Positions 32,217-43,594 are shown, counted from the stretch's first letter. The stretch is DNA of 64,000 nucleotides from Sorex araneus (GCF_027595985.1 NC_073307.1:48462509-48526508); one strand, 5' to 3'. Notes: generated by a model from the letters alone, not told the origin. Numbers and translations are program-made.

Positions 32217-32370
32217 TTTTTTTTTCTTTTTGGGTCACACCCGGCAATGCACAGGGGTTACGCCTGGCTCTGCACTCAGGAATCACTCCTGGCGGTACTC
32301 AGGGGACCATATGGGATGCTGGGAATTGAACCCGGGTCGGCTGCGTGCAAGGCAAATGCCCTACCCATTT
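32217..32370 (-). mobile_element. SOR-type SINE, 5'-truncated
   Basis: Near-consensus antisense SOR that stops inside the head (ggcaaatgccctaccca). Confidence 0.9.
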
Positions 32371-32509
32371 TATTTCTTTTTTAATGGAAGTATTTCACTT
32401 TTTTAAATCATATAAGTTCAGATTTATTAAATGATGTGAAGAAACAAATCAGTAAACAAGACAGAGAGTGGCTCGGGATGTGGTGGAGCATAATTCTGGA
32501 CATAATTTC

Positions 32510-33430
32510 ACCTTTATTATTTATTTATTTAAGTAAGTGTTTTAAGTCATTAGTTTAGTTACAGACACTCAATATTCCAACACCAATCCCACTATGTTTG
32601 CACCTTCCCACCACCATTATTTCCAATTTTCCCAACCACCCTTGAGCCTGCCCCCATAGCAGGCCCTCAATAATTTATTTTACATTGCTTGTTATAAATA
32701 ATTTGTTAATGGATGATCAAAAAATGCTTCCAAAGAAGAAAGCTAGTGAAGATTGTTGTATCTCACCATGGAGCCCTTAAGCCCTTGTATAAGAGATTAC
32801 TAAACTGTTATTACAGGTTAAAGCTTCTCTGTTTATATTTTGTTAATCAAGATTGGTTGCCTTCTACATTACATCCCATCCAATCTGCTGTGCTACTATT
32901 CATGGTTTATCAATATTATAGAATTTGAGAAGTCACATGGCCAAAATAGTAACTGCACACTCGGGGTGTCCAGAATTTCTAATGGGCTGATACAGCTGGA
33001 ATTAAATTCTTACCTGACTGGTGTCTTTGGGCATGTGCATGACCACAGGCCTTCCAGAGGTATAAGGAGATGGGACTAGGTAGCCCATCCCCAACCCCAT
33101 GAAAGTTGGAGATTTCAGTCACAAAACCTGTATACTTGAGTATTTCTACAAATTAATTTCTGGATGAGACTCATCCAAGCAGTACTCTGGCAGGAGCATT
33201 GTGGCAATTGTGGAGTTTGGAGGTTTTCAGCTCCCGAAGTTCAGTTTGAGCAGTCATGGGAGTTCATCCACCCCGCTCTAGGCTGCTCCCAGAAGACTCA
33301 ACCTTGTGCTGGATCTGAGAGAAATTCTGCCACTTGTAGATCTCTTTCAAGATTTATTTCTGAATCTCTGGATCATGGATGGTGAAAGAGCTCACATGGT
33401 GCCAAAGGTGCCCCATTCATCCTTACAGTA
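32510..33430 (-). mobile_element. ORF-less element with L1-like 3' end (third copy)
   Basis: Antisense 3' module at 32510-32710 (tagttacagacactcaatat). The 5' module at 32840-33400 shares motifs with 9590-10380 (gagatttcagt, ggcaattgtggag, gatctctttcaagatttatt) and with 46050-46290 (ttctacattacatcccatcc). Confidence 0.5.
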
Positions 33431-33506
33431 AATACATTAAATTCTGCACACATCTGCAAAAAGAAGACTCACCAGAATCTCACATTTATTTTCATATTTT
33501 GAAAGA

Positions 33507-35336
33507 AGCTAACACAAGCTAAGGTCCGAGCTCACAAAGCTGTGCAGAGAAGTGATAAAGGAAGACCTCAAAGAGAAAAAAGCAACAGTGTTGGCCAATG
33601 TGGCAGAAGCTAGGAAAAGTATTCGTAACGCTCGCCTGTCCTTCGCCAACTACAAGACCAAGATGACTGCCCTCTGATGTCCTGATGGGATCTATCACAT
33701 CTTCCAGAAAGGCAATGGAGAGGATTATTCACGACTTCTACTCGGATTTCTTCGACAGCCACGTCCACGTGCCCACATACCAAATTCCGAAGGATGGATA
33801 TGTTGTTCCCAGCATCCTCCCAAATCCGACACACCATTTCATCGGTAAAGACATGCACAGCACCCAGTCAGACCCGAACACCTGAAGAATCTGCTACCAG
33901 TACTCATCAATACACTGGCTTAACTCTTCACATGCTACTTGTTCAAATGCAAGGTTTCATCCCAATGGAAAACCAGCAGGACCGTTCTGTTGTACAAGAA
34001 GGGAGCCATCCACAATATCAGCAACTATCGTCCAAACTGCCTGTTATCTGTCATCTGCAAGTTGTTCACTCGAGTCATCCTGAATAGAATAGGCAGAACA
34101 CTAGATGAAGGACAATCATGCGAGCAAGCCAGGTTCTGAAAAGGATTCAGCACCATCGACCATATCCACACAGTGACCAAACTCATTGAAGTTTCGTGAG
34201 AGTTCAAGATGCCACTCTGCCTAACGTTCATTGATTTAAAGAAGGTCTTCGATTCTGTTGAGACTGAAGCGGTCATCAAAGCCCTAGCCAAACAGGGCGT
34301 TCAAACTCAGTAGTACATCAAGATCCTTCATGAGTTGTATTATGGATTCACCACCAGGAAAATAGTGATCTTCGACATAAAGAGAGGGGTTCAGAAGAGT
34401 GATACCATTTCACTGAAACTCTTCAGTGCCACAATTGAGAACGTCATGCGACAACTGAAATGGGAAGAAATGGGAGCAAAGATAGATGGTCAGCAACTAC
34501 ACCACCTCTGCTTCACTGATGACATCCTTCTAATAACACCAACCATTAGCTAATTGGCACAAATGCTGGCCGACTTTGACCTCGAGTGTGGAAAGGTCAG
34601 ACTGCAGCTGAAACTCACCAAGACAATGTTCATGAAAAACAAACAGTCCCTGATGTTCCATTTGCTCTCAATGGAACGAACATCTCCAAATGCAGCAGTT
34701 ATGTGTACCTGGGTCAAGAACTCGACTTGAGAAACGACTTAGCGCCAGAACTGTGCAGGAGGAAGAGAGCAGCGTGGAACGCCTTCAAGAGCGTTGAAGA
34801 AGTGGTTAAGAGGATGAAGAACCTCTGGCTCTAGACACATATTTTTGACTTCACCGTTCTTCCTGCACTAACATATGCCTCAGAGACCTGGGCCCTACGA
34901 AAACAAGATGAGAACACTATTCAGGTATCCCAAAGAGGAATCAAAAGAGCTATGCTTGGAGTATCACATTTCATTCAAGTGAGAAAAGGAATCTGGAGTT
35001 CCGACCTCGATTGACTATCAATCAGGAACACTGTCTCGTTTGCCAAGGCGTTGAAAATCAGATGGGCCAGACATGTAATGCAATGTCTCTAAAGAGACAA
35101 CCGTTGGACTAGAGCTGTTACCGACTGGATTCCACGGGACATCAAAAGACCTCTTGGCTGCCCACCAATGATATGGTCAGACTTCTTTGTCAAAACCCTG
35201 AACAAATGGTTTGAGGCGCTTCGTGTTCCTGGAGGAAGCAGATGCCATTGGGCTACACTAGCACATGACATGGATGAGTGGAGATGTTACTGGCACCTGC
35301 TCGAGCAAATTGAAGATCAATGGGATGACAAGTGAT
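33507..35336 (+). mobile_element. RTE-clade LINE, second copy, 5'-truncated
   Basis: About 1.83 kb aligning collinearly with 16690-14890 of the minus-strand copy, plus a preserved 3' tail. The reverse transcriptase is readable in changing frames: F-I-D-L-K-K-V-F-D-S-V at about 34231-34263, FTDD at 34512-34523, SSYVYLG at about 34692-34712, then ALTYASETWA. The ORF is broken, including an in-frame stop after the ITPTIS segment. The 3' end (gagtggagatgttactggca, ctcgagcaaattgaagatca) is the coding sequence that supplies the SINE tail. Unlike the first copy, motif A keeps its Asp. Confidence 0.92.
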
Positions 35337-35524
35337 ATACGTGATTTTGAAAGAAAATCCAAATCAATAAATCTGACTACTCCATGAGAGACAACTGCTC
35401 CTCCTCTTCTTCCTCATACTTTTCATCACTGGGTCTGACTCCATCACCGCAGTTGCTATGATCCCCCTCATTATATTTCATATTACTCTTTCCCCTTTCT
35501 CTTCCCCTCATCACCTCCCCTTAA
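35337..35524. other. Short unassigned stretch
   Basis: Pyrimidine-rich, nothing recognised. Confidence 0.3.
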
Positions 35525-35668
35525 AACAACAAAAGCTGAACTCTACAGAGTTGAAGTCACTTGTGCAAGGCTACCCAACTAATGAACAGAAAGAGAATCA
35601 GAGCAGCCTTGGGGAGCAGAATTTTTGCCCTTCTGTGCTCAAAGGGACCACATGCCCTTCTTTCTAGC
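35525..35668 (+). mobile_element. MIR-like ancient SINE
   Basis: The gagttgaagtcacttgtgca, aggctacccaactaatgaac, cagaaagagaatcagagcag order matches the MIR core (conserved gaagtnacttgnncaaggnc motif). Diverged. Confidence 0.6.
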
Positions 35669-35894
35669 CCCTACTTCTCCCAGATCCATTCTAGTTATCT
35701 TTTATCAAATTAATTTCCTCAAGATGGAAAAGGGAAAGATATTAAATTTTAAAAATTTAAATTTATGCTTGACTGGTAACATTTGCCTCCCTTCCCTCAG
35801 GATATCTCATAAAAATTGTCATCTTATTTAATTTCCTTTCATTAAATTTGCTTTTGTTTTATCACTAAGTTAAAAACAGCTAAAATAGGACTTG

Positions 35895-36055
35895 ATACAA
35901 AGCCTATTGGAAATCTTGTACAGCTTTACATTTAGGAGACCCAGGTTTGAACCCTGACAAGTTGTGATTACCTAAGCATCACCATGGGCAATCTCTCAGC
36001 AACAAAGCTTGAGTGACCCGTGCACTTCCAGATGTGGCCAAGAACAACAACAATA
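35895..36055 (+). mobile_element. Diverged SOR-like SINE
   Basis: cccaggtttgaaccctgaca, ctaagcatcaccatgggcaa and tgtggccaagaacaacaac resemble head, body and tail. Weak. Confidence 0.4.
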
Positions 36056-36061
36056 TTAAGA

Positions 36062-36135
36062 AAAATTTTATTTATTTATTTTTATTTAATCACTGTTTGA
36101 TATACAGTTACAAGCTTTCATGGATGAGTTTCAAT
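36062..36135 (-). mobile_element. L1 3'-terminus fragment
   Basis: Antisense T-rich tail and ttacaagctttcatggatga. Confidence 0.6.
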
Positions 36136-36136
36136 C

Positions 36137-36931
36137 ATGGTCCAGCCTTTTTGGAAAACAATGTTGGCGTTCCTTAAAAAAACTGAAAATTTAGCTTCCA
36201 AAAGACCCCACAATATCACTTCTGGAAACATATCCTGAAGCTGCAAAAGAACACAATAGAAATGATATCTGCACCTGTGTATTCATTCTGGAATCTGGAA
36301 ACAACCTAAGTGCCCAAGAACAGACGACTGGCAAAAGAAACTTTGGTACATCTATGCAATGGAATACTACGCAGTTGTAAGGAAAGATGAAGCCATAAAG
36401 ATTGCATATAAGTGGATGGTCATAGAGTGTACCAGTGTACCATGCTAAGTGAAGTGAGTCAAAAAGAGAGGGACAGACATGGAATGACTGCACTCATTTG
36501 TGAAATATAAAATAACATATGAGACTGACATCCAAGGACAGTAGAGACAGGGCCAGGAAAATTGCTTCATGGTTGGAAGCCTGTCTTATAAGTTGGGGGA
36601 GAGGGCAGCAGGGATAAAGAAGGGATCACTAAGTCAATGATGGTTGAAGAGATACCTCAGGATGGAAGATGTGTGCTGATAGTACATAAAGAAAGGTAGT
36701 ACATCAAAACATGATAGCCTCTCATTATCTGTATTGCAAACCATAGTGCCCAGAAGTAGAGAATAAGAGGGAAACTCTCTGCCATAGAGGCAGCGGGAGG
36801 GGTGGGATGCGAGGAGGTGGGGGTACTGGAGACATTGGTGTTGGAAAATGTACATTGGTGGAGGGATGGCTGTTTGATCATTGTATGATTGAAACTCAAA
36901 CATGAAAGCCTTGCTAGTGTTGCTCATAGTG
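36137..36931 (+). mobile_element. 5'-truncated L1 3' end
   Basis: ORF2 C-terminus (tggtccagcctttttggaaa onward; tggaatactacgcagttg) then a 3' UTR ending gaaactcaaacatgaaagcc. Its tail region leads into the purine tract. Confidence 0.85.
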
Positions 36932-37378
36932 AAAGAAGGAGGAAGGAGAAGAAGAAGAAGAAGAAGAAGAAGAAGAAGAAGAAGAAGAAGAAGAAGAAGA
37001 AGAAGAAGAAGAAGAAGAAGAAGAAGAAGGAGGAGGAGGAGGAGGAGGAGGAGGAGGAGGAGGAGGAGGAGGAGGAGGAGGAGGAGGAGGAGGAGGAGGA
37101 GGAGAAGGAGGAGGAGGAGGGGAGGAGGAGGAGGAAGAGGAGGAGGAGAAGAAGAAGAAGAAGGAGGAGGAGGAGGAGGAGGAAGAGCAGGAGGATGGAG
37201 GATGTGGTGGAGGAGGTGGTGGGAGGAGGAGGTGGTAGGAGAAGGAGGAGGAGGAAAGAGAAAGGAAAGGAAAGGAAGGAAGGAAGGAAGGAAGGAAGGA
37301 AGGAAGGAAGGAAGGAAGGAAGGAAGGAAGGAAGGAAGGAAGGAAGGAAGGAAGGAAGGAAGGAAGGAAGGAAGAGAG
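36932..37378 (+). repeat. Polypurine microsatellite complex
   Basis: About 447 bp almost purely A/G on plus: (AAG)n 36945-37029, (GGA)n to about 37200, mixed purines, then (AAGG)n 37262-37375. All overlapping reading frames (poly-K/E/R/L/P/S) are artefacts. Confidence 0.97.
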
Positions 37379-37545
37379 AGAAGTGTCTGCCTTAGAGTCA
37401 AATTGGGTAGGTTGGAGGGAAACTGAGGGCTTTTCTGGTGGGATATGCACACTGGTAAGGCAAAAGAGTGTTGGATCATTGTATGACTTAAACCAATCAC
37501 GAACAACTCTATAACTCTATCTCACAGTGATTCGATTAAAAAAAT
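37379..37545 (+). mobile_element. L1-type 3' terminus
   Basis: ggatatgcacactggtaagg, gatcattgtatgacttaaac, ctcacagtgattcgattaaa: the terminus of a second L1-type element beyond the purine tract. Confidence 0.7.
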
Positions 37546-37616
37546 TAAAATTAAAACTTTAAAAAATAAATAAAGTAAATAATTCTATAGTAAAAAATAA
37601 AAAAGCTGTCTTTCTA

Positions 37617-38285
37617 ACAAAAATGTGTAATCTGTAACTGTACCCTCACTGTGACTCACTAATTAAAAAATAAATTTAAAAAAAGCAAAAAAAATTAAAA
37701 GTTCTATAAAAATAAATAAATACATAAATAAAATCACTTTATGTAATGCATGTCTTATGTTTATCATATGTTTGGTAATGTGTAACACACAAGTTCTATA
37801 TATCTGTGGAAATCTATTTTAATGTACGTACCTATATTGCATAGAGATTGAGAGTGTTGGCATAAAACATAGCTATTCTTTTAACTTTGTAAGATGCAGT
37901 TTAACTGTTGCTGAAAGGGTCAATCAATCAAAATACAGGATCATGAGAATGAGTTTTTATAGTAAAAGAAGGTGGAGCACTTTTAAAAGGTCCAGTGACA
38001 GCCAGTGGTCAGTGGAGTGATCAACAGGCTCCCTGTGGGCTGGCCACACGTTGTGTGTTACTGAGGCAGTGCCAGTGCTTCCCTCTCGCTAATCTACACA
38101 GCGGTCTCTGAGCAAAGGCTTATTCTGCATGCTGTCAGCTTCAACTTCTGCTATAGAAAGGGAAGTAAATTTTCATTTCTAAATTGGTGCTGCTGAATGA
38201 AACTTTGAGAAAAGTGGCAACAAAGTTTTTAAAAGTTATTTAACCCTGCCTCCAAAATAAAAATTTCAGTTTATGTAAAAAAAAA
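37617..38285 (+). mobile_element. L1-mediated insertion with probable 3' transduction
   Basis: Flanked by AAAAGCTGTCTTTCTA (37601-37616 and 38286-38301). It starts with about 50 bp of young-type L1 3' terminus (atctgtaactgtaccctcac; ctaattaaaaaa), an A-rich stretch to about 37735, then about 540 bp of otherwise unrecognised sequence ending AATAAA (38256-38261) and, 15 bp later, poly(A). This is the structure expected when L1 transcription reads through its own weak signal into flanking DNA. Confidence 0.75.
38256..38261 (+). promoter_or_regulatory. Polyadenylation signal of the transduced segment
   Basis: AATAAA 15 bp before a poly(A) run that abuts the right duplication. Confidence 0.75.
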
Positions 38286-38301
38286 AAAAGCTGTCTTTCT
38301 A

Positions 38302-38455
38302 GGTGGCAGTCTGAGACTGATGTGGGGGTGTAGGAGAGGGTTCTTGGGAACACTGCTGAAGAAGTTGATATTGGTGGTGGGATTGGTAATGGAACATTTT
38401 ATGTCAAAAACCCAAGTATGGAATAATATGTCATTCATAATGCTATTGTTTACTT
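38302..38455 (+). mobile_element. Old L1 3' UTR fragment
   Basis: ggtggtgggattggtaatgg, acattttatgtcaaaaaccc; the same old terminus as 22990-23465 and 55500-55665. Confidence 0.55.
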
Positions 38456-38594
38456 TTTATTCTTGTGTTTCCCATTTAAGATAATCATGGTAAGTACTCA
38501 CCTCAGCCTTCAATGTATGATGTTTACAAGGAAAGAAAAGTGAGTGTGCTGAACTTTTCTGATCACATACTTTTGCTTTATATAAAAAATATTT

Positions 38595-38825
38595 GGGGCT
38601 GGAGCGATAGCACAGTGGTAGGACATTAACCTTGCACGCGGCCAACTCGGGTTCAATTCCTCCGTCCCTCTCGGAGAGGCTGGCAAGCTACCGAGAGTAT
38701 CTCACCCACACAGCAATGCCTGGAAAGCTACCCGCGGCATATTCAACATGCCAAAAACAGTAACAAACAAGTCTTACAATAGAGATGTTACTGGTGCCCG
38801 CTCGAGCAAATCAATGAGCAACAGG
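38595..38825 (+). mobile_element. tRNA-RTE composite SINE
   Basis: Head (ggggctggagcgatagcaca), body and RTE tail all present; tail repeat lost. Flanked by ataaaaa(a)tattt. Confidence 0.92.
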
Positions 38826-38923
38826 ATAAAAATATTTGAACATATTTAAATATCTCAAATTATTACTTTAAAATAAAATTAATTAAAATTTTATGTTTCA
38901 GAAAAATGGATTGCACAGTTATT

Positions 38924-39068
38924 TTTCTGGCCATACCTGGAAGTATCTGGGTCTTACTCTTAGCTCTGTGCTCAGGATCACTCCTGAAGGGCTGGGGCAG
39001 TATGGAGTTAGGGCAATCAAACCCAGGTCTGCTGTTGCAAGACAAGAACTCTCTACTATATATGAACC
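38924..39068 (-). mobile_element. Diverged SOR-like SINE
   Basis: ctctgtgctcaggatcactc, caatcaaacccaggtctgct and a decayed head. Confidence 0.65.
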
Positions 39069-40510
39069 TCCAAAAGTGGACTTTCAAAATGAATTTATAA
39101 CTTTCATCCTGTAAAATATGTTACATCAACTTAGCTTTTGGTTATATGTCCAATTAGCAATCTTTTCATAAGTTTAGTTTTTACACAATACACTAATGGT
39201 AGGCTTAACATGAGCTTTCATAATTTATTTTTCTTAAGAATATGTCTCTCTTTATTGGTGATTATATGAATTGTTTTGATGTCATTTAGTTAATCATATT
39301 TATTGGTCATTTAGTTAATCATATTTATTGGGCATGGCTTCCTGGAAGAACAGAATGAAGTATTTGCAGTTATTAATTGTTAAGTAAGAACTTTAATGAC
39401 TGCATTAGAAATGTCTCTTTCATTGGCAAATTTCCCAATATTACTAATTTGTTCTCTTAGGTAAGGAAAGACAAGGACACTGGTAATAAAACAGCTGTTC
39501 TGAAGCTGCTAATTATAAAATTGTAGAAAAGTCAGGTTTACAAAGTATTCCTTGCTTGTCATTGAGACTTTTTGAATTAAAAAAATTCTGTATCAATCAG
39601 AACCACGTTAATAGATCTCCTCCTGATTCTTACAAAATCCCCCCTTTTAAAGTCTCAGGGTAGTTATGATGTAATTATGTTGGTTATTTAAACTCTGCCT
39701 TCTTTAGTTCCCTGATGCTGTGTGCCCCAGTGTTTGTGTGGATCTGAAGTGTGCGATCTGTGAGTTCAGCTAAGTAGTTATCCTAAAACACTTCAAAATA
39801 AGAATCTTCACTGGATGCTTTGTGCTTTTCAATCTGAATGCTGGGTAGTATCTTCAAAAGAGTTAAAAGTCAAAGTTGGAGACAAAATACAGGAAAATCA
39901 AGGAAGTTCTGTTTTTATCTCTTTAACTTCTATGGTCTTTTCTTTTACAAAATTTTCCATAACATTTTCTTTCTCTCAATGGTATTCCTCTCACTAGATG
40001 ACACATTGTACCTTGAAGTGATTGACTGCCAGCAGTTTCTTCTACTTCCATTTTGAAGGTAAGAAAGTTATTTGAATGTATTAGATTCAAATCTAAGTTC
40101 ATGAAATATAAAAAGAACATCTAAGAAAAGCTACAGTTTTGAGATAATTCAAATATTTTTATGATATTATTTCTCACTGGTGATATATTTTAAGTTCAAA
40201 GCACTAAGTGGGGTATTGGTGGTAATAAGTTTAATAGGCTTGAATTGTAGAATTGGATGGAAATAAGGAAATAAGAAGAATTAAGAAATTTAAGAATTTA
40301 CCTTCAAAGAATTTTATTGGAAACAGATAAAGCATGATCCAATGGTTTTGAGAAAAATATCAAACTAAATTTAATAAAATCAAACTGTGCACTTTAATCT
40401 AATTATGAGACTAAAAATACTAAAATTATCTATTAATAAGCACTATTAGATTTTCATTTAACATGCATGAAAGACAAATTTATTGTTAACATTCAATCAG
40501 TACTATTAAT
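39069..40510. other. No recognised feature (about 1.4 kb)
   Basis: AT-rich. Frames at 39815-40056 have no recognisable domain, and I see no repeat family. It includes a short direct repeat (tcatttagttaatcatattt at 39282 and 39306). Confidence 0.4.
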
Positions 40511-40528
40511 TGTAAAAGTTAAAAGGGG

Positions 40529-40690
40529 GGGCTGGAGCAATAGTACAGCGGGTAGGGCGTTTGCCTTGCATGCAGCCAACCTGGGTTCGATTCCCAGCAT
40601 CCCATATGGTCCTCTGAGCACCTCCAGGAGTGATTCCTGAGTGCAGAACCAGGAGTAACCTCTGTGCATTGCCAGGTGACTCCCCCCAAA
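40529..40690 (+). mobile_element. SOR-type SINE, young
   Basis: Near-consensus SOR with an exact 15-bp duplication AAAAGTTAAAAGGGG at 40514-40528 and 40691-40705. Confidence 0.96.
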
Positions 40691-40790
40691 AAAAGTTAAA
40701 AGGGGCATAAATTTGGTCATAGTAATTTTTGAAAAGACTTCACATTTTCTGTTACCTCACTTTAAAATATACACTTTACATAAAGTAATA

Positions 40791-41042
40791 GCACTGTCTG
40801 TAGCGCTGTCATCCCTTTGTTCGTCAATTTGCTCCAGTGGGCACCAGTAACGTCTCCATTGTGAGGCTTGTTGTTACTGTTTTTGGTATATCGAATATGC
40901 CACAGGTAGCTTGTTAGCCTCTGCCGTGCGGGCCGGATATCTTGGTAGCTTGCCGGGCTCTCCAAGGGCAACAGAGGAATTAAACCCAGGTCAGCTATGT
41001 GCAAGGCAAACACCCTACTAACTGTGCTATCACTCCAGTCTT
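40791..41042 (-). mobile_element. tRNA-RTE composite SINE
   Basis: Complete antisense copy with a tgtctgtagcgctgtc-type tail. Flanked by TTTACATAAA[G/A]TAATA at 40775-40790 and 41043-41058. Confidence 0.95.
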
Positions 41043-41097
41043 TTTACATAAAATAATAAAGTACTACATAAGTGTAGTAGTAATAAAGTAATAAAGT

Positions 41098-41363
41098 CAC
41101 TGTCACTGTCATCCCATTGCTCATCGATTTGCTTGAGCAGGCACCAATAACTTTCTGGCATATCAAATATACCATGGGTAGCTTGCCAGGTTCTGCCATG
41201 TGGGTGAAATACTCTTGGTAGCTTGCCGGGCTCTCAGAGAGGGGCAGAAGAATTGAACCCGGGTCGGCCAGCCACATGCAAGGCAACCACCCTAAATCAT
41301 GAGGAGGCTGGAGCAACAGCACAGCGGGTAGGGCGTTTGCTTTTCATGCAGCGTCCTGGGTTC
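41098..41363 (-). mobile_element. tRNA-RTE composite SINE with inverted 5' end
   Basis: The tail, body and part of the head lie on minus (41098-about 41298); a second head segment lies inverted on plus (41306-41363). The whole unit is bounded by an exact 13-bp duplication AAAGTAATAAAGT (41085-41097, 41364-41376), so it arose in one insertion, as in twin priming. Confidence 0.88.
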
Positions 41364-41376
41364 AAAGTAATAAAGT

Positions 41377-42000
41377 ACTACATAATGCTATTAAATAAAG
41401 TAATAGCATTTTATTTCACAGTTGTTTAGACTACATGCAATCAAATAGCTAATGTTCTGCTAATATTCTGATGAAACTAGTAACTACTCACTTACTAAAT
41501 TCACTTATTGTGTCTTGTCTTATGACCTATGTATAACAAATGAAGATACTGTATCCAGAAGATGAGAGCTTTCTTCACTGACAATTGTGGATGGTGTTAA
41601 CCAGTCAGTGTTGAAAATGCAAGTACAATGGTCCCATTTATGTTAGATAAAAACACCATCAGCTTTTATTTAATTAAGCTTTCTTTCTGAGAATACAGGT
41701 TTTTTTTAAAAATCATTTTATAGGTCTTTAAAATCAATCTTTGATGCATTGTGATATTATAGATATTGGCAAAACAGATATATGCATGTCATACACCCTC
41801 AGAAATAAACTATGAAAAGCAAAATATTACTTATAAGAATCATTAATCCTAGAAATAATAGATCTACTGAAATATAATTTCCCTAGAAGGAGATGGTAAA
41901 GCTGTGCACTGGCTTTGGTTATAAAGACAACTTAGAGGAGGGCTCTACCTCCATTTATCTCATATTTTGTTGGGAATAAATTAAATTTACCAGAAAAACT
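41377..42000. other. No recognised feature
   Basis: AT-rich, no repeat or gene recognised. Confidence 0.4.
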
Positions 42001-42010
42001 GCTGCAAGTT

Positions 42011-42240
42011 GTAGCATTGCACTGTAGCACTGTCGTCCCGTTGTTCATCAATTTGCCCGAGCGGGCACCAGTAACATCTACATTGTGAGATTTGTTGTTA
42101 CTGTTTTTGGCATATTGAATACACCACCAGGCTCTGCCGTGTGGACAGGATACTCTCGGTAGCCTCCTGGGCTCTCTGAGAGGGACGGAAGAATCGAACC
42201 TGGGTCAGCCTCGTGCAAGGCAAATGCCCTACGAGTGATA
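42011..42240 (-). mobile_element. tRNA-RTE composite SINE
   Basis: Antisense copy with a (gcactgta)-type tail. Flanked by GCT[G/A]CAAGTT at 42001-42010 and 42241-42250. The head is truncated near ccctacgagtgatag. Confidence 0.9.
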
Positions 42241-42351
42241 GCTACAAGTTTTAAAAAAAGAATTTTGGAAAATTGTCATATTGTCAAGGGAGTGTAATGT
42301 TCTTGCTGATCTTAAGTTTCAGAGCATTACAGAAGTTTGGAGGTGTCATTT

Positions 42352-42527
42352 TTGTTTGTTTTGTTTTGGGGTTCACATTTAGTGATACTCAGGGCTTACT
42401 CCTGCCTTTGAATTTAGGAATTATTCCTGGCAGTGCTCAGGGGACCATATGGGATGTTGGAGATCAAATCCAAGTCAGACACATGCAAGACAAGCATCTC
42501 TTACCCTCTGTACTATCTCTCTAGTCC
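42352..42527 (-). mobile_element. SOR-type SINE
   Basis: Antisense SOR (gatactcagggcttactcct to tatctctctagtccc). Confidence 0.82.
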
Positions 42528-43080
42528 CAGGGAAGGTGTCTTTATGTAGCATTGGTTATAAAACTCTTGTTTAACTTATTGACAAAAGCAGTCATACAAA
42601 ATTTATAGCATGTTTTAAGTAAACTAGTATTCTCTGGTGAAAAGGCTTTGTGATTTTTTTATCCAACAATGTCAGGTTTCTTTTTCTTCAGCCTAACTGA
42701 AAGGTCTTGATCTCATGTTTTTTCCTATCTCATTGTAAAACTTGCAGAGTCAAATACTTGGTACTATTTTCTATCTGTTTATATTTTTGCGAAAATACAT
42801 TACTTTTTATTATAATAGATTATGCATATTTTGTGACAAAATAATCAAATAATTATTCATATAAACTAATGTTAGCTACATAATTTTAATTTTGTTAAGA
42901 TAACAACATTGATGAGACTGTGTTAAGTTCGTTTTCATTATTCAAAATCATGGTCCATTGAATGTTTTTACATATACTCACATCTTCATAGTATTTCATT
43001 AGAACAGTTTCATAAAGGTGGCTAAAGTAAGCTTTCATTTACTTATATCAGGACATGCGTTATTTTATTTCATTGTATTG
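42528..43080. other. No recognised feature
   Basis: AT-rich, nothing recognised. Confidence 0.4.
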
Positions 43081-43083
43081 TTT

Positions 43084-43221
43084 TGGCAAGCTACCGAGAG
43101 TATCCCACCCACATGGGCAGAGCCAAAAATATGCCAAAAACAGTAACAAGTCTCACAATGGAGACGTTACTGGTGCCCGCTCGAGCAAATCAATGAGCAA
43201 CGAGATGACAGTGACAGTGAC
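43084..43221 (+). mobile_element. tRNA-RTE composite SINE, 5'-truncated
   Basis: Body from ttttggcaagctaccgagag to a clean (agtgac)n tail; no head. Confidence 0.9.
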
Positions 43222-43383
43222 AGGTTTGGGGATCACACCCAGTGGTGCTCAGAGCTTAGTTCTAGCTTTCCACACAGGATCACTCCTGGTGGGTGCAGGG
43301 GACTATTTGGGATGCAGAAGATCAAGCCTAGATGAAGTGCTGCAAAGCAAGCATCTTATTCATTGTACTATCTCTCCAGACCC
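43222..43383 (-). mobile_element. SOR-type SINE
   Basis: Directly abuts the previous SINE tail; antisense SOR ending tactatctctccagaccc. Confidence 0.82.
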
Positions 43384-43594
43384 CCAGAAATAACTTATTA
43401 TTAATATGGATATAGCCATAGAGAGGGAAGCTTATAGGACTATAAACTAAACTCCAATAGGCGGGGCACTTGGAGTGAGAAACAATACATCTAGCATTCT
43501 TATTATCTCCCCTGCACAGGTAGATATAGAAAACTAACCCTCAGAAGAGGAGCTGGAGGTGTATACATTTTAAAAAGACATTTGATTTTATTTT

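Noticed and set aside
36634-37506. Long frames of up to 290 aa made of poly-L, poly-P, poly-K/E or poly-R
   Set aside because: Translations of the polypurine microsatellite and L1 3' UTRs, not genes.
40775-41376. CRISPR-like or satellite array from the repeated AAAGTAATA motifs
   Set aside because: These are overlapping target duplications of two SINE insertions in an AT-rich site.
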